A stretch of DNA of 14,050 nt from an uncultured Gemmatimonadota bacterium (GTDB lineage Bacteria > Gemmatimonadota > Gemmatimonadetes > Gemmatimonadales > GWC2-71-9): NCBI GenBank assembly GCA_937961295.1, contig CALGOK010000224.1, positions 1-14,050 on the forward strand. The letters are read 5' to 3'. Position 1 is the first letter of the stretch; the number at the start of each line of letters is the position of its first letter. The translations under genes were made by a program, and so were the position numbers. Below, one piece after another: positions 6,941 to 14,050 of this stretch. The notes beneath the pieces are model-generated. The model saw only the letters and a list, made by a program, of their open reading frames with translations. It did not search any database and was not told where the DNA came from.

Positions 6941-9900
6941 CTACTGCTGGACGCGAGTCCAGTCGACCCCTCCGGGATCGCCTCGCCAGAGGCGCAGCTG
7001 CCCAATGACGTTCGTCGTTCCATGCGACTTGCCCATCAGCCATGCCCGCAGCTGGTGGTTAAGGGACACCGAGCTCGTGGAGATGGCTATCGGGACCGAA
7101 TCGATCGCGATGCCGCACCGTCCGTCGCTGAAGACTGTCACCCGCCACATCCTCGGGGTGCCGTCGCCAAGTTCCCGGGTCACCGCGATCATCGCCTGCC
7201 GACGGCCGGCGTCGAGACTGAGTCGCGACCATGCTGCAAACCCTTCACCGGCAGGGTAGGCGAGCCCGCAAGTGCCGATGGAGGACGCTGCCGTCCCTGG
7301 TGGCCCGCCGGTCCGATGGTCCCATTGTTCGAGGACAGCGCTGTCTGTGCTTGCGCGGAACCCGAAATTGAGGGTCTGGTGTAGCGGCTGATTCACCGGT
7401 ATCGCGACCGGTGCTTCCATGGTGAGACCGGCACCGGCCGGCCAGCTCGCCAGGCTGTAGACCCCCGATGGAAAGGAGTTGTCGCCGTTGGGGAAGAGAG
7501 CGCGTCCCATCACCTGATGGATGCCCGTGAACGGCGATGGCCGCCCGAACGCCCGCCACCTCGCCTGTAACGCGCCCGCGTCCCACGGCTCCTCGAGCAG
7601 CAGTGCGGCGGAGGCCCTCCGAAACCGGATGGTGTGCGTGGCACTGCGCCACCCCCCCGCAGTCACCTCGATGTGCACCATGCCGTCCCGATCCATGGTG
7701 AGCAGGCCGGAGCGTGCATCGATGCGAGCTCCTTCCCCGTCGAGGATTCGCCACCGGACCGTCGACGAGTCGAATGCCACTGGCGCACCATCGGTGCCAC
7801 GCCCCACCACGCGAAGCTGGTACTGATGGCCGGTAGGGGCCACCGAATCGGCGACGATGGCCAGTGATTCGAGGTGCGGCCGAGTTCTGCGGCCCTTGAC
7901 CATGCGCACCTGTCCCACGGGGAACTCACTGGGCGCATCGATCCATGCCCCGCGATCGACGGCGGTTAGCGGGGAGACGTACAGGCGAGGCTCGTCCCGC
8001 GCCGGATCGATGCAGATGCACGCCAGCACCTCACCTCCGGGGTCTACTGCCGCCGTTTGCGCCTCGTGGGGGAGGAGTTGTTCGCGTCGACCGGTGCGGG
8101 TGTCCATGCGCTCGAGGGATCGCCGAGCACCGATGCTGAGTATCACGACCACCTCGTCGTGGTCCGCCCAGGCGATCGGCTGAATCGTTTCCGCACCCTC
8201 GACCGGGAGGCACGCCAGCTGCTCCCCAGCAAACGTTGCGACACAGAGACTCACCGGCCCTCCCTGAATGGGCACCAGGCCATACGCCACCCGGGTGCCG
8301 TCGGGGGAGTGCACCGGAAACTCCTCTCTTGCCGGAGTGCGTGCCACCGGAACGACCTCATCGGCTCCGAGCTGGTGGTAGCCAATGCTGTAATCGTCGG
8401 GACCGGTCCCGCTCCAACGCGTCGTCGTGAGGAAGTAGCCGCGGCCATCCACCGTCCACGCGGGATTGACGTCGTCTCCCGGGGTGGTGGTCAGCACCTC
8501 GTGCAGTCCATCAGCGATGAGGAGGATGTCTTGGCTGCCGGTCGAGGCAGAGTCCTCTGTGCTGGACATCAGGAGGGTGTCTCCGCTCAGCGAGTACCCC
8601 CCGAGCATCCCCCAGCTGACAAACGGCTCATTCCGAAGTACGGGAGCACCTAGTGCCAGTGAGCGCTCGGGATCCCAGTTGACCGGGTCGATCGCAATCC
8701 GCGCGGTCCGCCAGGATGGGAGTCCGTCTCCTTCCCACGCCACCTCCAGGACGACCGAACTCGCCCACGAATCGGCCGCGGCGGCCAGCACGTGTGAACG
8801 CCGCCACAGGACCACGCCAAGCAGCGCGACCACGGCGGCGGCCGTGACCGCCATCCGGTTGATTGGAAGGCGTTCCCGGATGGGGCAGAGCCGGCGAACC
8901 TCACTCCGCAGCGCCGGGTCGCCCCCGACGAGTTGATCAAGGAGTTTATCGAGCGATGACCGGTCATGTCCCGCGTGACGTTCCTGCTGTCGTGCTCGTT
9001 TGACCAGGCGTGCCAGCGACGCGCTGTCGCGTACCTGGGCATAGTGGTGTGCAGATCGTCGCAGCGCGGATTGACTGTTGGAACTCCTCGACTCAAATGC
9101 ACGGCCCAGCGCACGCCGCAGTCGCTGTTCCTCGACCGGGTCCATCGCTGCTGCGGCAGATGCGATTTCGTCGTGCGTCGGTTCGAGGATGCCGTGGCGA
9201 TCCTCGACGAACCCAAGTCGAGCCAGGAGCATCAACTGTGTGGAGAGCGGTTGGGCCGGGCGGGCCACCCCTTCGCCGGGCAGTTCGTGCTCGAGGGGCG
9301 TCCCTGCCAGCGCCAGTGCGCCGAGCACGCGCCTTGCCTCTGGGCCCAGTTGTGCGAGGCGCTGACGAATCCCGTCCCGCTCCGAGAACACCGGTTCCCT
9401 GGATGTGAGGGCGGGCCCGACCCACTGCTCGCCCTCGATGCGCAGCGCTTCGCGCTCCGAGGCCAGCGACAGCAGCTCCAGCACCATGAGCGGGTTCCCC
9501 GCCGCGGCGAGGTGGAGTTGGTGGCCGATCCGCTGTGCGTGGGCGGCATCGGGGAATCGCGCCAGGGACTCCAGCAGCTCCGTGACCTGCTCCTCGGTGA
9601 GCGGCTCGAGCGCCACGGCCTGTCGCGCCTCGGATCGCAGCTGGATTGTCCCAAGAGGCCTGGTCGCCGTGACGATCAGGATTCCGGTGTGGTCGAGTCG
9701 AGCGAGGAGTCCCTCGAGGATCGTGAGCGACTCCGCATCGGCCCAGTGCAGGTCGTCGATCAGCAGCGCATGTGGAGCCTCTTCTGCCGTGGCTCGCGCC
9801 AGCTCGGCAAGGGCGAGGGTCCGCCGTCGCACGGCCTCCGCCGCCGTTGCGGTGTCGGCGCGCGCGTCGTAGTGGCTGGCCAGGCCCGGGTCGAGGGCCA

Positions 9901-10981
9901 CGAGTGTCGCGGCAACCTCCGGCGACACCCCCTTGGCCCCGGGGAGCGAGGCCAGCGCCCGGGCGAGTTCGCTCGCCAGCGATGACGCCAGCTCACGATC
10001 CCCAGGGTGGGCACGGAGGTACCGCACCCGGGCACTGGAGCTCCGAAGTCGCGCCTCGAGATCCAGGAGGAGGCGAGTCTTGCCGAGTCCGGCTGCACCG
10101 ACCAAGTGGACGTGCTGGGGGGATCCTTGGCGTGCGTCAGCCCATGCCGCGAGGGCGGTTGCGAATTCTCGTTCGCGCCCCACGAGCTCAGCGGTTAGTC
10201 GGGTCGTGGCGGGCACCTCTGTGGGGCCGGATGATTCGTCGGCCGTGGTGCGCCCGAGCGCCCGGCGGACCATCGCCTCCGACGCCGGTTCGAGCTCCAC
10301 CTCGTCTTCTCGCGCCCGCCAGAGGAGCCGCTCGGCTTCGCTGGCAGCGGAGAGCGCATCCCCGCTGGCGAGGTGCGCCTCTATCAGCAGCCGGGGGCCG
10401 GATTGGCCGTCGGGGTCGAACTCCTTGATCCGGCGACTCACGGTTATCGCGTCGCGGGGCGAGCCTCGGGCAAGGGATCGTCGCGCGTGCAGTTCAGCGG
10501 CGCGGAGGAAGGCGGACTGGAGCTGGAGGCGTTCCCCGTCGGCCCAGTGCTCAAACGCCGCGCCGCCCGGCGAGGCGAACGCCGTGATGAAGGGTCCGCC
10601 GTAGATGCTGAGGGCTGTCGCGAGTTCGCCGGCCTCTATCGCAGCGAGGAAGCGGTTCCGGTCGAGCCCCACATCACAGGCGAGGCGGATCTCCTCCTTG
10701 CCGTCGAGGCACGCCTCGCCCAGCACCTGCCGCAGCTGCCAGAGCGCCTGACGGAGGGCGTGGCGGGCGCGCTCAGGGTCGGCATCTGCCCAGAGGAGGT
10801 CGATCAGGTGCTCGCGTGAGGCGGTGCGGCCGGGCGAGGCGGCCAGGTAGACGAGGAGGGCGAGCGGCTTGCCGGGTCCGAGGAGTTGCTCGCCTCGGGT
10901 GTCGCGCAGGGCGAAGCCACCGAGGGTGACCAGCGTCAGCGGAACGTCAGCCGGGGGGCGCATGACGGTCTCCGAGGGCAT
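6941..10981 (-). CDS. Membrane-tethered SARP/AfsR-type regulator with large external sensor region
   Basis: A 1346-residue one-component regulator candidate. Domains in order are: SARP winged helix (about 15-105, TLGGFALRD then LIDLLWADADPERARHALRQ); BTAD helical repeats (about 108-245); AAA+ ATPase beginning VGRERE at 268, with Walker A GAAGLGKT at 295-302 and Walker B HALLIDD at 404-410; a helical region; one membrane span at about 711-726 (VTAAAVVALLGVVLW followed by RR). The outer part has a TolB-like beta-propeller region (about 750-1010, SPDGTR motif near 892), a Big-like domain (about 1040-1123) and a jelly-roll, LamG-like end (about 1128-1346). The outer part probably senses a ligand and the inner part binds DNA. 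ATG 10981 is used because GGAGG lies 7 bases upstream; in-frame ATGs at 11017 (no ribosome site) and 10963 (weaker) are alternatives. A 6-bp hairpin at 6947-6962 overlaps the last codons. Confidence 0.9.
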   Translation of the reverse strand: MPSETVMRPPADVPLTLVTLGGFALRDTRGEQLLGPGKPLALLVYLAASPGRTASREHLIDLLWADADPERARHALRQALWQLRQVLGEACLDGKEEIRLACDVGLDRNRFLAAIEAGELATALSIYGGPFITAFASPGGAAFEHWADGERLQLQSAFLRAAELHARRSLARGSPRDAITVSRRIKEFDPDGQSGPRLLIEAHLASGDALSAASEAERLLWRAREDEVELEPASEAMVRRALGRTTADESSGPTEVPATTRLTAELVGREREFATALAAWADARQGSPQHVHLVGAAGLGKTRLLLDLEARLRSSSARVRYLRAHPGDRELASSLASELARALASLPGAKGVSPEVAATLVALDPGLASHYDARADTATAAEAVRRRTLALAELARATAEEAPHALLIDDLHWADAESLTILEGLLARLDHTGILIVTATRPLGTIQLRSEARQAVALEPLTEEQVTELLESLARFPDAAHAQRIGHQLHLAAAGNPLMVLELLSLASEREALRIEGEQWVGPALTSREPVFSERDGIRQRLAQLGPEARRVLGALALAGTPLEHELPGEGVARPAQPLSTQLMLLARLGFVEDRHGILEPTHDEIASAAAAMDPVEEQRLRRALGRAFESRSSNSQSALRRSAHHYAQVRDSASLARLVKRARQQERHAGHDRSSLDKLLDQLVGGDPALRSEVRRLCPIRERLPINRMAVTAAAVVALLGVVLWRRSHVLAAAADSWASSVVLEVAWEGDGLPSWRTARIAIDPVNWDPERSLALGAPVLRNEPFVSWGMLGGYSLSGDTLLMSSTEDSASTGSQDILLIADGLHEVLTTTPGDDVNPAWTVDGRGYFLTTTRWSGTGPDDYSIGYHQLGADEVVPVARTPAREEFPVHSPDGTRVAYGLVPIQGGPVSLCVATFAGEQLACLPVEGAETIQPIAWADHDEVVVILSIGARRSLERMDTRTGRREQLLPHEAQTAAVDPGGEVLACICIDPARDEPRLYVSPLTAVDRGAWIDAPSEFPVGQVRMVKGRRTRPHLESLAIVADSVAPTGHQYQLRVVGRGTDGAPVAFDSSTVRWRILDGEGARIDARSGLLTMDRDGMVHIEVTAGGWRSATHTIRFRRASAALLLEEPWDAGALQARWRAFGRPSPFTGIHQVMGRALFPNGDNSFPSGVYSLASWPAGAGLTMEAPVAIPVNQPLHQTLNFGFRASTDSAVLEQWDHRTGGPPGTAASSIGTCGLAYPAGEGFAAWSRLSLDAGRRQAMIAVTRELGDGTPRMWRVTVFSDGRCGIAIDSVPIAISTSSVSLNHQLRAWLMGKSHGTTNVIGQLRLWRGDPGGVDWTRVQQ

Positions 10982-11199
10982 ATGACGGCCTCCAGACGCG
11001 CGGGTAGTTGACTCCATACCAGCGCGACCGTGGCCCTCTACGGCGCGTTCACGCCGTCACTCCTGGTCCGGGTCGGACCTTCGACTGGCTCGCACCTGAA
11101 AAGGTACGGTCCGGGCTGGGGGGGCGGTAGGTGCCGGAATACCGGCCTATGCCATTCCGAGATGGTCCACCTGGCCTCCCCACTTCTGCGATCCCCCAT
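10982..11199. promoter_or_regulatory. Divergent intergenic region between regulator and secreted hydrolase
   Basis: These 218 bases hold the likely promoters of both flanking genes. I could not find a convincing sigma-70 pair. GGTCCGGG occurs twice in the same orientation, at 11065-11072 and 11108-11115, 43 bases apart (about four helical turns). SARP proteins commonly bind direct repeats, so these are candidate operator half-sites. An inverted repeat ACGGCG-6-CGCCGT lies near 11040-11057, and another, GCCGG-4-CCGGC, near 11133-11146. The ribosome site of the regulator (GGAGG) is at its left edge. Confidence 0.4.
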
Positions 11200-14050
11200 A
11201 TGAGACCTGTCCGCAAAGCTGAATCCGTGTCGATCCTGGCGAGCCAGGTCGGTTCCGTCTATTCCAAGGGCGGATGCCCAGCCCTTATCGCGTCGGTGGC
11301 CATGCTTTTCGCCGGTCTTTGCGCTGCGTCTCATGATCTCGAAGCACAAACCCAGCGGCGCATCACGATCCAAACTGCGGGCAGTGGAGCAGGAGAGGTC
11401 ACTGTAAACGGTACAGGTATTGTGTGCAGGCGTAGTGCATCTGGAATTCAATCTGGAACGTGCTTCGCGGACGTGACCTCCAGCGGACCGTGGACAGTTT
11501 CTGCACTTCCAGATCTGGGGACGGATCCGCCGGCCTTCTCCTCGAATTGCAGCCCTATCTCGTCGACGGCATGCCGGGTGACTGCTTCGTCAAGTGTGAC
11601 AGTCACGGTCACATTCACCCGCACTATTGCTCCACAACTGTCCATTACGTCGGTCACGATCGCGCCGAATCCAAGAACTTCAGCCGATCCGGTTGACATC
11701 ACGTGCCGCGTAGAGAACGTCGGCGGTGGCACCGCCAGTGGTAGTACTTGGCGCATCTTGGTGGATGGTGTCCAGCAGGCGTCGGGGTCATTGCCCTCGT
11801 TGTCTGCGGGAAACTCAGCGACGCGAACCGCTTCCGGCAGGGGACCGTTCAGCCAGGGGGTGCATACCGCGAGATGTGAGGTGACCTACAACGGTGTCAC
11901 AACCCCATTCGACCAGGGGTTTACCGTTGGGGCGGCTCTGTCCACGCTGCCCGTGGCTGTACGTCAGGCTGATGGCGTCAGTGGGGTAGGGGCCGGCTAC
12001 ACCGTGGAACTGATCATCGGATCTAGTGCGGTTTCTGTAAAGCAGACCGATGCCACTGGGGTGGCAACCTTCTCTTCGCTCGATCCGACTCTGGCATACT
12101 CACTTCGAGCATATGCACCCCAAGCAGCGGGTGGATACTACTGGGGGGATCAGGCACCGTTCCAGGTACAGGTGGGCATAAACCCATTGAAGGTGCTGTG
12201 GCGAAATGTGCCGTTTGTTACGGGTGCCCGGATCTCTCAACAGGGTGTCCCAAGTCAATCTTTGCTGCAAGGAGCTACTACAGGTACGATCGTCTCTCCA
12301 ACGATTGTCAGCTCGCGTCCAACGACTGCTCAAACGACGATCGAAGTGGATGTGTCCAATCCCTCGTCTGCGGTGCGAGTCGTTCGGGTTGACGCCTCAG
12401 CTACCGGAGACAACGGGCGGACCTACTCCTATTCCACGTCTCATTCAACCACACAGGTGTCAGTGCCCTCTGGAGGCGCGCGGACTGTCTCACTCAGGTA
12501 TGAACTTCCTCACGGTACCGAGTCCAGCGTGCGGTTCGAGTTTTCAGCGGCAGCCGAGGTGATCAGCGGTGGCCTGTGGACTTCTACCGACCGTACACCT
12601 CCCCATTTCGGGTTCCGTATCAATGGCGAGTGCCCGGCAGCGTATGATCTTCGAAGGATCTCGACGGCCGGTGGTACTGGCGTGCGGGATCTTGTTCTCA
12701 TTCACGGCTTTGTACCTACTGGCGCTAGTACCTGTAGTGCTGTCCAAGCCTGGTGGCCCGATGGGGACGACTATTTCAATGCAAGCCTTCAGCTGACTCC
12801 CGACCAAGTGGGTGCTGAGTGGTCACAGCTGAGGACTGAGTTGGAAGCCGCTGGGGTTCGCTTGTGGGTGTTCCGTTGGCCAACCTGGGAGAGTATCGAG
12901 GCAGCTGGCGACAACCTCCGTCGGATGATTCTCGCGCGAGCTGACCTCGCGTACGACCTCATGCTGGTCGGGCACAGTATGGGAGGACTCGTAGCTGTCC
13001 AAGCTCACTCGGGCGCCGCCTCACTGCGTCCTCGGGTCAGAAGAGTGGTCACCTTGGGTACTCCCCACGAAGGGACATCTTTCGCCAACCTGTGTAACGC
13101 CGTCGTTGGTGTGACGATTTGTGCCCAGAATCCGACGTCAACCGCCGAAGCTAGCGTTAACAGCGCATGGCTGCTCAATCTGGCTCTCCAAAGCACACTC
13201 GCGGATGAGGCTGTTACTCGTGTCCTTGGTGGGAACAAAGCACTGCAGGGTGCGCTCTGCGGGATACCGAGGCCTGCCGGTGATTGCGTGGTGAGTCTAA
13301 CGAGTGCTCTCGGAGCAGGGTATGGTGGACAGAGTCTGGTGCCGACCGGATTCCCTGGTGCGCGAGCTGGAGAACTGATCGGATACCATCACGGCCAGAT
13401 GCGGTACCGGTATGGTTCTGATGGACTCTACGTACCGTTTGAGCAAGCCCCGGATCATGATGGCGGGGCAACTCTAGGCCGACTCCTCCGGCAGTTCCTT
13501 ATCACTGACTTCGGCGGCCCTCCCCCTCCCGTCTATCCACTGGTGGTGGCAGGCTCGGGTCTAGGAAATGGAACTGTCGCGTCTATCCCATCGGGGATCG
13601 GTTGTTCGCTTGTTGCGGGTGTTGGCTCAGGCGATTGTAGTGAAGATTTCGTCATTGGGACGATTGTGACCTTGACGGCCTCGCCAACGAACGGGACGTT
13701 CACGGGGTGGAGCGGGGCCTGCAGCGGGACGGGGACGTGCCAGGTCACGATGAGTCAGGCGCGGAACGTGACCGCGACGTTCACGGCCCCCCAGCCGAAC
13801 ACGCTGACGGTGGCGGGCAGTGGGACCGGGAGCGGGACGGTGACGTCGAGTCCCGCCGGGATCAATTGCACCGTGACCGCCGGGGCGACGAGCGGGACGT
13901 GCTCGTCGCCGTTCACGAATGGCGCCCAGGTGACGCTGACCGCCTCGGCGACGAACGGGACGTTCACGGGGTGGAGCGGGGCCTGCAGCGGGACGGGGAC
14001 GTGCCAGGTCACGATGAGTCAGGCGCGGAACGTGACCGCGACGTTCACGG
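11200..14050 (+). CDS. Secreted lipase-like alpha/beta hydrolase with disulfide repeat array (3' end outside window)
   Basis: The frame is open from 11131 to the end of the window; 950 residues are visible from ATG 11200. A signal peptide has its hydrophobic core at about 27-44 (CPALIASVAMLFAGLC). Then come a divergent repeat domain (54-140), a CARDB-like domain (about 145-245, with a CRVENVGGGTA core), and a beta-rich segment of unclear family (245-470). The alpha/beta hydrolase domain (about 480-770) has LVLIHGF at 498-504, nucleophile elbow GHSMGG with Ser593, VTLGTPHEGTSFA at 617-629, a likely acid D695 (GDCVVSL) and a likely His at 730 or 731. From about 780 an 88-residue repeat begins that resembles divergent InlB B-repeats. 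It is probably a secreted or surface lipase or esterase; the substrate is unknown. The start is uncertain: ATG 11149 and GTG 11131 are in frame, and none has a clear ribosome site. GC content is lower than in the neighbours until 13680. Confidence 0.88.
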   Translation, partial: MRPVRKAESVSILASQVGSVYSKGGCPALIASVAMLFAGLCAASHDLEAQTQRRITIQTAGSGAGEVTVNGTGIVCRRSASGIQSGTCFADVTSSGPWTVSALPDLGTDPPAFSSNCSPISSTACRVTASSSVTVTVTFTRTIAPQLSITSVTIAPNPRTSADPVDITCRVENVGGGTASGSTWRILVDGVQQASGSLPSLSAGNSATRTASGRGPFSQGVHTARCEVTYNGVTTPFDQGFTVGAALSTLPVAVRQADGVSGVGAGYTVELIIGSSAVSVKQTDATGVATFSSLDPTLAYSLRAYAPQAAGGYYWGDQAPFQVQVGINPLKVLWRNVPFVTGARISQQGVPSQSLLQGATTGTIVSPTIVSSRPTTAQTTIEVDVSNPSSAVRVVRVDASATGDNGRTYSYSTSHSTTQVSVPSGGARTVSLRYELPHGTESSVRFEFSAAAEVISGGLWTSTDRTPPHFGFRINGECPAAYDLRRISTAGGTGVRDLVLIHGFVPTGASTCSAVQAWWPDGDDYFNASLQLTPDQVGAEWSQLRTELEAAGVRLWVFRWPTWESIEAAGDNLRRMILARADLAYDLMLVGHSMGGLVAVQAHSGAASLRPRVRRVVTLGTPHEGTSFANLCNAVVGVTICAQNPTSTAEASVNSAWLLNLALQSTLADEAVTRVLGGNKALQGALCGIPRPAGDCVVSLTSALGAGYGGQSLVPTGFPGARAGELIGYHHGQMRYRYGSDGLYVPFEQAPDHDGGATLGRLLRQFLITDFGGPPPPVYPLVVAGSGLGNGTVASIPSGIGCSLVAGVGSGDCSEDFVIGTIVTLTASPTNGTFTGWSGACSGTGTCQVTMSQARNVTATFTAPQPNTLTVAGSGTGSGTVTSSPAGINCTVTAGATSGTCSSPFTNGAQVTLTASATNGTFTGWSGACSGTGTCQVTMSQARNVTATFT
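13540..13803 (+). repeat. 88-residue C-terminal repeat, unit 1
   Basis: First unit of the tail repeat of the hydrolase (residues 781-868). It runs from LVVAGSG through TGWSGACSGTGTC to VTATF. Four cysteines in two pairs (C802/C813 and C841/C847) probably form two disulfides. The first half (to about 13680) has mixed codon usage; the second half is very GC-rich and identical to unit 2. Confidence 0.85.
13804..14050 (+). repeat. 88-residue C-terminal repeat, unit 2 (cut by window end)
   Basis: Second unit, exactly 264 bases after the first. It begins LTVAGSG and has the same cysteine pattern (C890/C901 and C929/C935). The 100 bases 13951-14050 are identical to 13687-13786. Because the identity runs to the window edge, more units probably follow. 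Confidence 0.85.

Noticed and set aside
6876..7043. N-terminal extension of the VWA frame to ATG 7043
   Set aside because: It overlaps the 3' end of the regulator gene in another frame and encodes a basic stretch without VWA-family features.
8966..9985. Plus-strand open frame of 339 codons inside the regulator region
   Set aside because: It is antisense to the AAA+ part of the regulator, whose Walker motifs prove the minus-strand reading.
11038..11451. Minus-strand open frame of 137 codons upstream of the regulator
   Set aside because: It overlaps the start of the hydrolase gene on the opposite strand and the divergent promoter region. No domain, ribosome site or coding bias is visible.
13533..14012. 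Two minus-strand open frames with near-identical N-termini (MTWHVPVPLQAP)
   Set aside because: They are the reverse complement of the two 264-base repeat units of the hydrolase. Their similarity only reflects the repeat.

Overview
The window is about 14 kb of GC-rich bacterial chromosome carrying ordinary protein genes; I see no rRNA, tRNA, CRISPR array or insertion sequence. The overall character suggests a soil or environmental bacterium, with Gemmatimonadota my best guess: Tat-exported sugar-acid enzymes, a very large membrane-bound SARP/AfsR-type regulator, a secreted hydrolase with disulfide-rich repeats, and GC-rich palindromes and heptamer repeats between genes. This is inference from gene style; no phylogenetic marker is present.

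Left part (1-2658, plus strand): a tight operon. It holds the C-terminal end of an FGE/SUMF1-fold protein without cysteines, a Tat-exported Gfo/Idh/MocA-type oxidoreductase whose GTG start overlaps the previous stop by 4 bases, and a Tat-exported hydroxypyruvate-isomerase-like TIM-barrel protein. The last two are probably enzymes of sugar or sugar-derivative conversion outside the cytoplasm. A GC-rich double-hairpin repeat sits inside the signal-peptide/linker coding region of the isomerase gene. A second double-hairpin element covers the gap to the next, convergent gene.

Middle part (2722-6875): a ThrE-type threonine/serine exporter homologue (minus) is divergent from an M48 family lipoprotein metalloprotease (plus). 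The protease gene converges on a VWA-domain protein gene (minus). The convergent gap holds a seven-copy heptamer tandem repeat with inverted copies.

Right part (6941-14050): the most interesting region. A 1346-residue minus-strand protein combines a SARP DNA-binding domain, a BTAD domain, an AAA+ ATPase, one membrane span, and outside it a beta-propeller-like region, a Big-like domain and a jelly-roll-like domain. Divergent from it, across 218 bases, lies a large plus-strand gene that runs off the window. It encodes a secreted alpha/beta hydrolase (lipase-like, GHSMGG nucleophile elbow) with an N-terminal disulfide repeat, a CARDB-like domain and a C-terminal array of 88-residue repeats. The layout suggests that a membrane-tethered one-component sensor controls a secreted or surface hydrolase; this is inference. 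The hydrolase gene is lower in GC than its neighbours until its repeat array, where the composition switches sharply.
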